A stretch of 45,491 nt of DNA from Bifidobacteriaceae bacterium (GCA_029227215.1 JAQXZM010000117.1:1-45491); one strand, 5' to 3'; shown: positions 6,850-15,923, counted from the first letter of the stretch. Notes: a model not told the origin generated them from the letters alone. Program-made: numbers and translations.

Positions 6850-8661
6850 ATGATGCCAAGGAGCGGAAGTCCGGCGGACCACCACACGGTGAGCGCAACC
6901 GTGCACCTTGCCGACCGTCAAGCCACTGACAGCGCCAATGGCAGCCATGCCGGTCACCGCATTGTTGCGGATCGCGCAGCTGACGGTGGCGTCTCGGGCA
7001 ACCATGCCGACGATGGTGGCACCGCATCGTCGAATTGCACCTACCCCTACGAATCCCTGGCATTGCCGCGCATCGCCCGCGTCATGATCCACCGCCTGCG
7101 CGCTCGCATCCATCATCGGCTTGTGGCGATCTTGCTCGTCGTGCTCCTGGTGCTCATGGTCACGTTCGATTTCGAATACATCTTTGAATCCTTGGAACTG
7201 CGCGTGCCCCTGAACGTCACCCTTTCGCTGGGCGCTGCATGGGCCGTGTGCGCTGCGCTGCTGTATTTCGCCGTCGTGCGCCCCCTGAAGCGCCTGCACA
7301 GGCTGTCGGGCACCGCGCGTGGCCGTGGCGGCACCCCGGCACTCATCGAGGTCATGACGTCGAAGCAATACCGCAACGTCGTTGACGCCACATCGGCAGC
7401 CAGCCTGCCGGCAGTGCCAGTGCAGGACCGCGGCGATACCAGCATGGTCGTGCCGCGCATGGCACAAATGGAGCAGTGCCTCGCCACCCGTGCCGGCGCC
7501 GCGTTCCCCGCCATTACCTCCGCCGATTCCCTTGCCGACCCGCGCTTCGCCGCCGCATGGCGTGTGCCCGAGACCACGTCGCCGCTCATGGCGGCATCCG
7601 GCACGGTGCTCGATTCGCTCGTGTTCGAAGTGCACAGCCGCCTCAAGGAATCCTCGGATTCTCAGGCCTCCGCCACGCTGCAGGTGCACCGGGCGCGGTT
7701 CTATCGCGTGGAATTCACCGACGATGGTGGCTTCACGCGCCGCATCTGGTCGGATTCCCTGTGGCAGCGCTTCGGCAAAGGCGATGCCGTCACCGTGTAC
7801 TGGTACCGCGTCACCAGCGGTGCGCACGCCGGCATCCGCATCCACGACCTTGCGGATGCCTCGCTGCCAGTGAACGTGGCGGACCACGCGGTGCAATTGT
7901 TCAATTTCGCCTGGTCGGATGTTGCCGAATGGCTCGCGGATGGCAGGCCTGCGAAGCGGCGCAGCCTTGCCGGCGCCATCCACGACACGATGACGAAGGA
8001 TGTGCAGCTCGGCCCCGCGATGGCGCCGGTGTGCGGCTCCTACGGCGAGGCGCTCGCCGGCGAGCCGTGGGGCAAGGAGTACCGCTTCCTGCCGGTCGCC
8101 GGCTATTGCTACGAGAGGATGCCCAGCATCGAGCATGAGACCGGCGCCGCCGGTTTCGACGATTTCTACCGCGAGGATGCGGCGACCGCCGCTGCAGGTA
8201 CCGAAGGGGCGCAGGGCAAGAAGCAGGGCGATGGCAAGAAGGGCTCCAAGAAGAGCTCCAAGAAAGCCGCTCGCAACGCTTCGGAAACCCGCATTTTGCA
8301 TTCCGCCGTGTGGGACGTGCGCCCTGGCTCGGACGACTCGCAGATCTGGGACGTGGAGTCGCCCTACGAGACGAAGCTCGCCCGCGTGGATGGCGTGGCG
8401 CGCGACGCCGTGGAAGTACCGGTGTTCAGCCGCCGCCGCTACTGCGGTCAGGGTTATATGGCGCTTGTGGAGTTCAATTACAACGGGTTTGACCAGAAGG
8501 TCTGGGCGTTTGGCGACCCGGCATGCTCCGCCTCGTACCTGGGGCAGGATTCGCCTGCTGATCTTCCCGTCAAGCCCGGCGATGACGTGACGCTGTGGCT
8601 CACCCGCGGCGAGGGCCCCAACCTTGTGGCGCCGAAGGTGTGCAGGTGCAAGGCGGAATGA
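6850..8661 (+). CDS. Two-TM protein of unknown function, paralog 3 of 3
   Basis: 603 residues, the longest of the three. The N-terminal 60 residues are low complexity and end in YPYE (65-68). A basic stretch and two membrane helices follow at about 91-107 and 123-144. Then comes the same series of blocks: AAWRVPETT, TRRIWSDSLWQRFGKGDAVTVYWY, IRIHDLADA, VPVFSRRRYCGQGYMALVEF, WAFGDP, SYLGQDS and PGDDVTLWL. A lysine-rich insert (about residues 455-477, with KKGSKKSSKKAA) is unique to this copy. The start follows GAGAGAGGGA. The gene begins 98 bases after paralog 2 on the same strand, and the two may be cotranscribed. Function unknown. Confidence 0.75.
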   Translation: MMPRSGSPADHHTVSATVHLADRQATDSANGSHAGHRIVADRAADGGVSGNHADDGGTASSNCTYPYESLALPRIARVMIHRLRARIHHRLVAILLVVLLVLMVTFDFEYIFESLELRVPLNVTLSLGAAWAVCAALLYFAVVRPLKRLHRLSGTARGRGGTPALIEVMTSKQYRNVVDATSAASLPAVPVQDRGDTSMVVPRMAQMEQCLATRAGAAFPAITSADSLADPRFAAAWRVPETTSPLMAASGTVLDSLVFEVHSRLKESSDSQASATLQVHRARFYRVEFTDDGGFTRRIWSDSLWQRFGKGDAVTVYWYRVTSGAHAGIRIHDLADASLPVNVADHAVQLFNFAWSDVAEWLADGRPAKRRSLAGAIHDTMTKDVQLGPAMAPVCGSYGEALAGEPWGKEYRFLPVAGYCYERMPSIEHETGAAGFDDFYREDAATAAAGTEGAQGKKQGDGKKGSKKSSKKAARNASETRILHSAVWDVRPGSDDSQIWDVESPYETKLARVDGVARDAVEVPVFSRRRYCGQGYMALVEFNYNGFDQKVWAFGDPACSASYLGQDSPADLPVKPGDDVTLWLTRGEGPNLVAPKVCRCKAE

Positions 8662-8672
8662 CGCCGTCGCGT

Positions 8673-8708
8673 CAGCTGCCACGACAGCTGCCACGACAGC
8701 TGCCGCAC
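8673..8708. repeat. Three tandem 12-bp repeats
   Basis: CAGCTGCCACGA occurs twice, followed by a variant CAGCTGCCGCAC, in the short gap between convergent paralog 3 and thrE. Each unit contains the palindrome CAGCTG. It may act in termination or simply be a slippage repeat. Confidence 0.8.
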
Positions 8709-8724
8709 CACTAAAGTCACACCG

Positions 8725-10536
8725 CTAGATGTCGTACCGCCAGCCGCGGTCGGTGAGCACACGCGCCACCGCGAGGCCGATCGGCAGCATGAGGATGACG
8801 AGCAGCGCTTCGAACGCCCACTGCACGGTGGCCTGGGTGTCGAGCTCGCCCAGGTAGAACACCGCGCGATACATATACAGGCCGGGCACCATGATCACGA
8901 TGGACGGCACCGTCAGGCAGATGCGGGGGAAGCCCAGCTCCGGCGAGAGCAGCCCGTGCCGCACCGACGACCTCCACGCCGTCGCCAGCAGACCCGCGGT
9001 GAGCGCGCCGATGAACGCCGCCGCTTCCATCGGCATCGAGGCGTTGACGAGCTCCAGGCGCAGCGTGTCGGCGATGGCGCCGATCACGCCTGCCACGCAG
9101 CACATCTTCTGCGGGGAATTGAACAGCACGGAGAAGCCCCACACACCGCCGAACGCCGTGACAAGCCACAGCAGCGTGCGCAGCCATAGCGCCATCTGCG
9201 GGGTGTCGAAGCCCTGCGGGTCCAGGCTCACGCACCGTGCCACCGCCCACGCGGCGAGCGTGGCGACAATCACGATCGCCATGAAGTATGTGAGGCGCTG
9301 GATGCCGGATTGGATGTCCATCTTGAAGATGTCAAGCCCGCCGGTGATGAGCGGGAAGCCGGGAATCACAAACAATATGGCGCCGATGTACGCCGTGTCG
9401 TGGTGAAGCGCCGTGGGGTCGAGGAACGCCAGCAATCGCAGGAATCCGATTGCCGCCAGCGCCGCCAGCGCCACGGAGACCATGACGACGAAGAATTGGT
9501 TGATGTGCCGGCGCATGAGGTTCGAGCGCAGGAACTGGCCGCAGCCGGCGCCGATGAATGCTGCGAGCATGTCGTAGAGCCCGCCGCCGAGCAGAAACAC
9601 GAAGGATGCGCACGCCACGGCGGCGGCAAGGGCCGCGAACGCCGGAGAATACAGCGGTTTCTTGAACTCGATGGCATCGAGGCGCTCATGCGCTTGGCGC
9701 ACGGTGACGCCATGGAACGCGCCGGTGTGCCGGTGCTCCTCGCGGGCATCGTGGCCATAGGAACCGGAATCCACGCTGTCGGTGGCGCCGGCTGCGGCAT
9801 TGCCAGAAGCATTCGTGGAGTTTGCGGTATCGGTGGAGTCTGCGGTATCGGTGGCGCTCGTCGCCGCCTTCGGCAGCACTTTCGTGGCGATCGCGTCGCC
9901 ATGGTGCGCCGGCACGCCATTGTCATCCACCGAAGAATGCGCGTCCACCGAAGAATGTGCATCCGCCGAGGGATGCGCGGGCGCCGTGCCCTGCGTCATG
10001 CGCGAGGGCAACGAGATGCGGTGCTTCCTGCCTTGCGGCAGATCCTCCACCATCGAGGCGGAGAAATCGCCGGCGTTGTGGTATTTGCTCTTCTGCCCCA
10101 GGTTCACCGCGAGCCAATCGGCGAAATGCTCCATGTACCAGATGCGTTCGGTGTTCACGCCGGTCGTGGGCAGGTCCACCACCTCGGCCATGCGGTTCTC
10201 GCCGTCGGAGCACTCGGCTTCGATGTCGGTGAGCTTCACGTCCGCGCGCACGTAGCAGCCCATCGACATCGCCATGCGGCCCATGAGCTCGCGCACGCGG
10301 AAGCTGCCCGTGCCGCCCGAGAGGTCCAGCGCGCCGGCGCGTACGATCACGCTCGTCTTGGCGGGCAGGCTCGCGTCGATGAGCGGGGTGTCGAGGTCTT
10401 CGCGGATGTCCTTCATGTCCAGGGGGATCGAATGGTGGTGCTGGTCGCCCACCGCGGCCGCCGCCGCGCGCACCTTGCGCTCGTGCTCCGCCCGTGCATT
10501 CTTCGGTTTGCTTGTGTGGCTGCTGTGGAAAAGCAT
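8725..10536 (-). CDS. ThrE-type threonine/serine exporter (DUF1212/DUF3815)
   Basis: 603 residues. The N-terminal cytoplasmic part (about 40-160) has the ThrE pattern: a membrane-proximal domain with FRVRELMGRMAMSMGCYV and a VNTERIWYMEHFADW segment. A long Ala/Ser/Thr/Asp-rich linker with HSSVDAHSSVD repeats (about 185-275) leads to some ten hydrophobic helices from about residue 310 to the end, including GCGQFLRSNL and FVIPGFPLITGGLDIF, which are typical of the family. Such proteins export threonine and serine driven by proton motive force. The ATG at 10534-10536 follows CGAGGAGATGG, which decides the start over longer alternatives. It is divergent from ppc and convergent with paralog 3. The family is confident; the exact substrate is inference. 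Confidence 0.88.
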   Translation of the reverse strand: MLFHSSHTSKPKNARAEHERKVRAAAAAVGDQHHHSIPLDMKDIREDLDTPLIDASLPAKTSVIVRAGALDLSGGTGSFRVRELMGRMAMSMGCYVRADVKLTDIEAECSDGENRMAEVVDLPTTGVNTERIWYMEHFADWLAVNLGQKSKYHNAGDFSASMVEDLPQGRKHRISLPSRMTQGTAPAHPSADAHSSVDAHSSVDDNGVPAHHGDAIATKVLPKAATSATDTADSTDTANSTNASGNAAAGATDSVDSGSYGHDAREEHRHTGAFHGVTVRQAHERLDAIEFKKPLYSPAFAALAAAVACASFVFLLGGGLYDMLAAFIGAGCGQFLRSNLMRRHINQFFVVMVSVALAALAAIGFLRLLAFLDPTALHHDTAYIGAILFVIPGFPLITGGLDIFKMDIQSGIQRLTYFMAIVIVATLAAWAVARCVSLDPQGFDTPQMALWLRTLLWLVTAFGGVWGFSVLFNSPQKMCCVAGVIGAIADTLRLELVNASMPMEAAAFIGALTAGLLATAWRSSVRHGLLSPELGFPRICLTVPSIVIMVPGLYMYRAVFYLGELDTQATVQWAFEALLVILMLPIGLAVARVLTDRGWRYDI

Positions 10537-10633
10537 TCCATCTCCTCGTATCGGCTCCCTACCATTGTCCCGCCCGCGCTGACAAAGAGGGGAGGTGGCC
10601 CCTGCCCATGGTTCACGATTCGCAATGATGCGT

Positions 10634-10646
10634 TTCACAATGTGAA
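10634..10646. promoter_or_regulatory. Candidate operator, 13-bp palindrome
   Basis: TTCACAATGTGAA is a perfect odd-length palindrome (TTCACA and TGTGAA around a central A), located between divergent thrE and ppc. It lies about 98 bases upstream of the thrE start and 183 bases upstream of the ppc start. It is compatible with a dimeric regulator; no regulator can be named. Confidence 0.35.
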
Positions 10647-10697
10647 TGCCGCGTTTTCATCATCTGAACGTCGTAAAACCCCCGAAACATCGCAGCC

Positions 10698-10703
10698 TAT
10701 AAT
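10698..10703 (+). promoter_or_regulatory. Likely -10 box for ppc
   Basis: A perfect TATAAT, 125 bases upstream of the ppc ATG. No convincing -35 hexamer stands 16-18 bases before it. The long leader would contain GC-rich sequence without a recognisable riboswitch. Confidence 0.5.
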
Positions 10704-10828
10704 CGGGAGCGTCCATTACCCGCGTAGCCAGAGCGGCTTTGGGCTCGGAACGATCGCTTCACACAACCCCGGAGGAGCCGGGGAGAGCCGGTAGACGAGC
10801 AACCGCCTGGAATGCGCAAGGAGGTTGA

Positions 10829-13612
10829 ATGCTAGACAAAACCAAAGAGTCCAAAGGGCAGGAGACGCCGGTAACGCCAGCGGATTCCACCCTGATCTCA
10901 TCCGGCACCGGTACGAAGGGCCCCGAGGAGCGCACGCTTCCGGAAAGCCTTCAGTCCGACATGGACCTGTGCCTCAAGATTCTGCGCAATGTCATTGGCG
11001 AATACGACGAAAACCTGCTCAAGCAGTTCGATGAATTGCTCGACGACGTCGTCGTGGCAAGCCAAGAGCATTGGGTGAATCCAGACACGATCTCCCCCGA
11101 TTCCCCTGCAGCCAAGAGCCTTGAAGCGGCCGTGAAGCTCATTGATGATTCCGACCTGCACAACAAGGAGATGCTGGCCCGCGCCTTCACCACGTACTTC
11201 CACCTCGTGAACCTGAGCGAGGAGAACTACCGCGTGAGCTCGCTGCAGAACCGCGAATCCGAGGTTCCGAAGAACGCCGACACGGACCCGGTCAACGAGC
11301 TGACGACCGCCTTCAAGCAGCTGACCCGCGAGGTCGGCTACGACAAGGCCCTCGAACTGCTCAACAAGCTCGAGTTCCACCCCGTGTTCACCGCACACCC
11401 CACCGAGGCGCGCCGCAAGGCCGTCGAGGGCAAGATTCGCCGCATCGCCGATCTGCTCGTGCAGCGCCGTCATGTGGGCGGCGGTGACCTGAGCGAGGTC
11501 GATCGCAAGCTCTACAACGAGATCGACGCCCTGTTCCGCACGTCCCCGATCGCCCTGAAGAAGCCGACTCCTGTGGAGGAAGCCGACACCATCATCGATA
11601 TCTTCGACAACACGCTGTTCAACACGATTCCGGCTGTGTACCGTCGCTTCGATGATTGGCTGCTGGGCGACAAGGCCGGCCGCGCCAAGCCGATCTGCCC
11701 CGCCTTCGTGCATCCGGGCAGCTGGATTGGTTCCGACCGCGACGGCAACCCGAACGTCACCGCCAAGGTGAGCCGCACCGTGGCCCGCAAGTTCTACAAC
11801 CACATGCTCGAAACCCTCGAGGAAGCCACCCGCACCGTGGGTCGCAACCTCACGATGGAGAACGAGACGACCCCGGCGAGCCCGGAGCTGCTGAACCTGT
11901 GGAACCACCAGAAGGAAATGAGCGAGACCCTGACCAACAAGGCCGAGTTCATCTCCAGCAAGGAACCGCACCGCGCCGTCATGATCGTGATCGCCGACCG
12001 CCTGGCCGCGACCCGCGAACGCAACGCCGACCTCATGTACAAGACCTCCGAGGACTTCCTCGCCGATCTGCGCATCGTGCAGGACTCCCTCGCCAAGGCT
12101 GGCGCCACCCGCTCCGCCTACGGCCCGCTGCAGAACCTCATCTGGCAGGTGGAGACCTTCGGCTTCCACATGGTCCAGATGGAATTCCGCCAGCACTCCG
12201 TGGTGCACAAGCGCGCCCTCGAAGACATTCGCGAGCACGGCCTGCATGGTGAGCGCGGCGACCTCCAGCCGATGACGCGTGAGGTGCTCGACACCTTCCG
12301 CGCCCTGGGCTCCATCCAGAAGCGCAATGGCAAGAAGGCGGCCGGCCGCTACATCATCTCGTTCACCAAGTCCGCGCAGAACGTGCGCGACGTGTACGAG
12401 CTGAACCGCCTGGCGTTCGCCCACCCCGAGGATGCCCCGACGCTCGACGTCATCCCGCTGTTCGAACAGCTGGAAGACCTCGAGAACTCCGTGGACGTGC
12501 TCGACGAGATCATCAAGATCCCCGAGGTGCAGCAGCGTCTCAAGGAGACCGGCGGCAAGATGGAAGTCATGCTTGGCTACTCGGATTCGTCCAAGGACGC
12601 CGGCCCGACGACCTCCATCCTCGCCCTTCACGAGACCGAAGGCCGCATCGCCAAGTGGGCCGAGGAGCACAACATCGACCTGACGCTGTTCCACGGTCGT
12701 GGCGGCGCCGTCGGCCGTGGCGGTGGCCCTGCCAACCGCGCCGTGCTTGCACAGCCCGCTGGCTCCGTCAACTGCCGCTTCAAGCTCACCGAGCAGGGCG
12801 AGGTCATCTTCGCCCGCTACGGCAACCCGGTGCTCGGCATGCGCCACATCGAGTCCGTCGCCGCGGCAACGCTGCTCCAGTCCGCTCCGAGCATCACCAA
12901 GATCAACACGGAGATGACCGAGAAGTACAAGCAGATGTCCGACGTGCTCAACGAGGCTTCGCACGAGCGCTTCCTCGACCTGCTGCACACCCCGGACTTC
13001 GCCGCGTGGTTCTCCACCGTCACCCCGCTCACCGAGGTGGGCCTGCTGCCGATCGGCTCCCGCCCTGCCAAGCGTGGCCTGGGCGCCAAGTCGCTCGACG
13101 ACCTGCGCACCATCCCGTGGGTGTTCTCGTGGTCCGAAGCCCGCATCAACCTCGCCGCCTGGTACGGCCTGGGCACCGCATGCGAGAAGTTCGGCGACCT
13201 CAAGACCCTGCGCCAGGCCTACGAGGAGTGGCCACTGGTCTCGACGTTCATCGACAACATCGAGATGTCGCTCGCCAAGACCGATGAGCGCATCGCGCGC
13301 ATGTACCTGGCTTTGGGCGACCGCGACGACCTGCGCGACAAGGTGCTCGACGAGATGGAGCTCACCCGCAAGTGGGTGCTCGACATCGTCGGCGACGACT
13401 ACCCGCTGCAGCACCGCCACGTGCTCGGCCAGGCCATCCGCGTGCGCTCGCCGTATGTGGACGCCCTGTCGATCACCCAGGTGCGTTCGCTGCGCCAGCT
13501 GCGCAACCTCAACGACAAGAAGGAACTGAGCGAGTCGCAGACCGCCGAGTTCATCTACGTGATCCTGTGCACGGTCTCCGGCGTCGCCGCAGGCCTGCAG
13601 AACACTGGCTGA
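10829..13612 (+). CDS. ppc: Phosphoenolpyruvate carboxylase
   Basis: 927 residues, normal for a bacterial PEPC. It carboxylates PEP with bicarbonate to oxaloacetate, the anaplerotic entry to aspartate and TCA intermediates. All catalytic landmarks are present: VFTAHPTEARRK with the catalytic His at residue 190, GSWIGSDRDGNPNVT near 300, MLGYSDSSKDAG near 580, the glycine loop FHGRGGAVGRGGGP near 620, and the C-terminal QNTG that closes the protein. The ATG at 10829 follows a very strong AAGGAGG Shine-Dalgarno. The terminator at 13631-13668 ends the unit. The downstream carbonic anhydrase would supply the bicarbonate this enzyme uses. Codon use looks highly biased, as expected for a strongly expressed gene. 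Confidence 0.98.
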   Translation: MLDKTKESKGQETPVTPADSTLISSGTGTKGPEERTLPESLQSDMDLCLKILRNVIGEYDENLLKQFDELLDDVVVASQEHWVNPDTISPDSPAAKSLEAAVKLIDDSDLHNKEMLARAFTTYFHLVNLSEENYRVSSLQNRESEVPKNADTDPVNELTTAFKQLTREVGYDKALELLNKLEFHPVFTAHPTEARRKAVEGKIRRIADLLVQRRHVGGGDLSEVDRKLYNEIDALFRTSPIALKKPTPVEEADTIIDIFDNTLFNTIPAVYRRFDDWLLGDKAGRAKPICPAFVHPGSWIGSDRDGNPNVTAKVSRTVARKFYNHMLETLEEATRTVGRNLTMENETTPASPELLNLWNHQKEMSETLTNKAEFISSKEPHRAVMIVIADRLAATRERNADLMYKTSEDFLADLRIVQDSLAKAGATRSAYGPLQNLIWQVETFGFHMVQMEFRQHSVVHKRALEDIREHGLHGERGDLQPMTREVLDTFRALGSIQKRNGKKAAGRYIISFTKSAQNVRDVYELNRLAFAHPEDAPTLDVIPLFEQLEDLENSVDVLDEIIKIPEVQQRLKETGGKMEVMLGYSDSSKDAGPTTSILALHETEGRIAKWAEEHNIDLTLFHGRGGAVGRGGGPANRAVLAQPAGSVNCRFKLTEQGEVIFARYGNPVLGMRHIESVAAATLLQSAPSITKINTEMTEKYKQMSDVLNEASHERFLDLLHTPDFAAWFSTVTPLTEVGLLPIGSRPAKRGLGAKSLDDLRTIPWVFSWSEARINLAAWYGLGTACEKFGDLKTLRQAYEEWPLVSTFIDNIEMSLAKTDERIARMYLALGDRDDLRDKVLDEMELTRKWVLDIVGDDYPLQHRHVLGQAIRVRSPYVDALSITQVRSLRQLRNLNDKKELSESQTAEFIYVILCTVSGVAAGLQNTG

Positions 13613-13630
13613 TTCTTGCCTAACCGATAA

Positions 13631-13669
13631 AAGCCGCCGCCGGGTGCATTGCCCGGCGGCGGCTTTTTG
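13631..13669 (+). terminator. Intrinsic terminator of ppc
   Basis: A 14-bp perfect stem, AAGCCGCCGCCGGG (13631-13644) with CCCGGCGGCGGCTT (13652-13665), a 7-base loop and a T-run. Confidence 0.95.
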
Positions 13670-13705
13670 TATGCGTTGCTCCCATTCCGCCGTAGGATGG
13701 AGCGC

Positions 13706-14317
13706 ATGGATACCACGCAGATCATCACGTCCATCGATCAATTCGGAGCCAATTCCATCTGGAGCCAGATGTTGGAGGGCAACCGTCGCTTCGCCGCCGG
13801 CAAGTCCGAGCACGCCGGGCAAGACATCGCCACGCGCGAGGGCCTGCGCTCCGGCCAGCGCCCGCTCGCCGCGGTGCTGTCGTGCTCCGATTCGCGCGTG
13901 CCTCCGGAGATCGTGTTCGACATGGGTCTGGGCGACCTTTTCTGCGTGCGCACCGCAGGGGCTGTGCTGGGCAGCACCGTCGTCGAATCGCTGGAATATG
14001 CGGTGGAGCACCTGGGCGTCAAGGTCGTCGCCATCATGAGTCACGAGAACTGCGGCGCCGTGCAGGCGGCGATGGAAGGCGGGCATGACGCCGACCTGCC
14101 GCACATCATGCGCGAGCTGGATTCCGCCATCGAGTTGGCGCGCGATGCCGAACTCGACGACCCCGCCGACGTGGAGCGCATCCTCGTGGCGCGCACGATC
14201 GAACGCCTGGTGGATTCCTCCGAGGTCATCCGCCGCCATGTGGCGGATGATTCGCTCTACATTGCCGGCGCGCGGTACTCGATGGAGACCGGCCGCGTGG
14301 AAGTGCTGAGCTTCTAG
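13706..14317 (+). CDS. Beta-class carbonic anhydrase
   Basis: 203 residues. It interconverts CO2 and bicarbonate in the cytoplasm with zinc. The zinc and catalytic residues are visible: CSDSRVPPE gives Cys60, Asp62 and Arg64, and SHENCGAV gives His113 and Cys116. The RTAGAVLGSTVVESLEYAVEHL stretch between them is characteristic of the family. Two ATGs compete, 13697 and 13706; I prefer 13706. TAGGAT lies 7 bases upstream of it, consistent with a leaderless message, although GGATGGAG could also serve as a weak ribosome site. The ppc terminator separates the two genes, so they are independently transcribed but functionally linked through bicarbonate. Confidence 0.93.
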   Translation: MDTTQIITSIDQFGANSIWSQMLEGNRRFAAGKSEHAGQDIATREGLRSGQRPLAAVLSCSDSRVPPEIVFDMGLGDLFCVRTAGAVLGSTVVESLEYAVEHLGVKVVAIMSHENCGAVQAAMEGGHDADLPHIMRELDSAIELARDAELDDPADVERILVARTIERLVDSSEVIRRHVADDSLYIAGARYSMETGRVEVLSF

Positions 14318-14318
14318 C

Positions 14319-14423
14319 GGCCATAACCCCAAGTCGGTCGTAATCCTTTCTGCCGAACTTGGCATTGTGGCCATCATCTGGGCTGAATTTGGGCGAAATG
14401 CTGGCCGCAATCTCAAGTTGGGC
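14319..14423. repeat. Interspersed 73-bp element, locus A (partial plus complete unit)
   Basis: A right end (14319-14339, GGCCATAACCCCAAG...) starts 2 bases after the carbonic anhydrase stop. A 12-base linker follows, then a complete unit: left end 14352-14372 (GCCGAACTTGGCATTG...GGCC), core 14373-14402, right end 14403-14423 (GGCC...CAAGTTGGGC). The left end and the reverse complement of the right end are similar, so the unit can fold on itself. The same architecture is found at 20282-20439 and 34513-34619. Confidence 0.8.
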
Positions 14424-14486
14424 GTCGCCAGTGCGGCGGCATTTCGCGCACAGCGCGTCGTTGAACCGGTGCGTTACATTAGAGCT

Positions 14487-15923
14487 ATGTCCGTTTGGCT
14501 CAACATCTTGCTCATCTTCGTGTTCATGCTGCTCGGCGGCGTGTTTTCCTGCTCCGAGATGGCGCTCGTCTCGCTGCGAGGCTCGCAGATCGAGCAGATG
14601 GAGCTCGAGGACGCTCGCGGCGCCCGCGTGGCGCGTGTGGCGCGCGACCCCAACCGCTTCCTGTCGGCGGTGCAATTGGGCGTGACGCTCGCCGGCTTCC
14701 TGTCTGCATCGTTCGGCGCCTCCGCCATCTCGCCGTATGTCTCCCCGTGGTTCGTCAAGGCTGGCATGTCGGAGCATGTGGCGGGCACCGTGTCCACAAT
14801 CGTGCTCACGCTCATCATCTCGTATTTCTCCATTGTCATCTCGGAACTCACGCCCAAGCGCATCGCGTTGCAAAAATCCGAGACGATCGCCCGCGCCGTC
14901 GTACCGGCGATCGACACCTTCGCCACCATCTGCACGCCCATCATCTGGCTCATCGGCCACAACACGAACCTGCTCGTGCGCCTTGTGGGGCTGGACCCCA
15001 ACGAAACACAGAGCGAAGTGAGCGACGACGAGCTGCGCGTGCTCGTGAGCACCAACACGAACCTGTCCAAGGACGAGCGCGTCATTTTGGAAGACGTGTT
15101 CGGCGCGGCGGAGACGAGCGTCTCCGAGGTCATGCGACCGCGCGCCGACGTGACGTTCCTCAGCGGCGACGACACGATCGAGAAGGCGGCGGCGTTCGTG
15201 CGCAACCAGCCGTATTCCCGCTACCCGGTGATCGGCAAGGACTTCGACGACGTACTCGGCTTCGTGCACGTGCGCGACCTGCTCGACGTGCGCGACCCCC
15301 ATGCCAAGACGGTGGCGGACGTGACGCGCCAGGGCATCAAGCTGCCCGGCACCTCGAAGCTGCTGCCCAGTCTGTCGCTGCTGCGCAAAAGCGGCATTCA
15401 CCTGGCGGTGGTCATCGACGAATACGGCGGCACCGACGGCATCGTGACGCTGGAAGACATGACCGAGGAGCTCGTGGGCGACATCCGCGACGAATACGAC
15501 CTGCCCGAGCCGGTGAGCAGCACCGCGCAGCCCGCTTTCCACAACGGTTCCATCGACGTGGACGGTGGCATGACGCTCGACGACTTCCACGACCTGACCG
15601 GCATCGAGCTCGACGACGGCCCCTACGAGACGCTCGCCGGCTATGTGATGGCGCACACCGGCGAGATGGGCCGCGTGGGCATGACCGTGCAGACCGAGAT
15701 CGGCTACGACATGACGGTGATTGCCGTGGACGGCAGGCGTATCCAGACGATCCGCGTGCGCAAGCTGCCCGCGGATGGCGACATTGCGGATGGCGAGGAG
15801 GCCGGTGGCGGTGAGGCCGGTGATGATGTCACGGGCGATACCGCAGGGAAGTCCGGCAGCGGTGGCGAAATCGCGAAAAACGGCGACAAAGCGGCCTCCG
15901 CCGCATCCTCCGGCAAGGAATGA
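14487..15923 (+). CDS. CorC/HlyC-type transporter-associated membrane protein (DUF21, two CBS domains)
   Basis: 478 residues. The N-terminal DUF21/CNNM transmembrane domain (about residues 1-150) carries helices at the start (VWLNILLIFVFMLLGGVFS) and around 60, 100 and 135. It includes FFSxxEMAL- and SELTPKRIAL-type motifs, here CSEMALVSL and SELTPKRIALQ. A CBS pair follows (about 200-330, with VMRPRADV, SRYPVIG, VLGFVHVRDLL and VVIDEYGGTDGIVTLEDMTEELVG in part). The C-terminal CorC_HlyC domain spans about 345-430. An Asp/Gly/Ala-rich tail ends the protein. Family members are implicated in Mg2+/Co2+ efflux or resistance; the exact ion is not known here. TACATT lies 6 bases before the ATG with no Shine-Dalgarno, suggesting a leaderless message. 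Confidence 0.9.
   Translation: MSVWLNILLIFVFMLLGGVFSCSEMALVSLRGSQIEQMELEDARGARVARVARDPNRFLSAVQLGVTLAGFLSASFGASAISPYVSPWFVKAGMSEHVAGTVSTIVLTLIISYFSIVISELTPKRIALQKSETIARAVVPAIDTFATICTPIIWLIGHNTNLLVRLVGLDPNETQSEVSDDELRVLVSTNTNLSKDERVILEDVFGAAETSVSEVMRPRADVTFLSGDDTIEKAAAFVRNQPYSRYPVIGKDFDDVLGFVHVRDLLDVRDPHAKTVADVTRQGIKLPGTSKLLPSLSLLRKSGIHLAVVIDEYGGTDGIVTLEDMTEELVGDIRDEYDLPEPVSSTAQPAFHNGSIDVDGGMTLDDFHDLTGIELDDGPYETLAGYVMAHTGEMGRVGMTVQTEIGYDMTVIAVDGRRIQTIRVRKLPADGDIADGEEAGGGEAGDDVTGDTAGKSGSGGEIAKNGDKAASAASSGKE

Noticed and set aside
10898-14416. A 1172-codon minus-strand open frame opposite ppc and the carbonic anhydrase
   Set aside because: Both plus-strand genes are unmistakable. The antisense frame is an artefact of codon bias in a strongly expressed, GC-rich gene.
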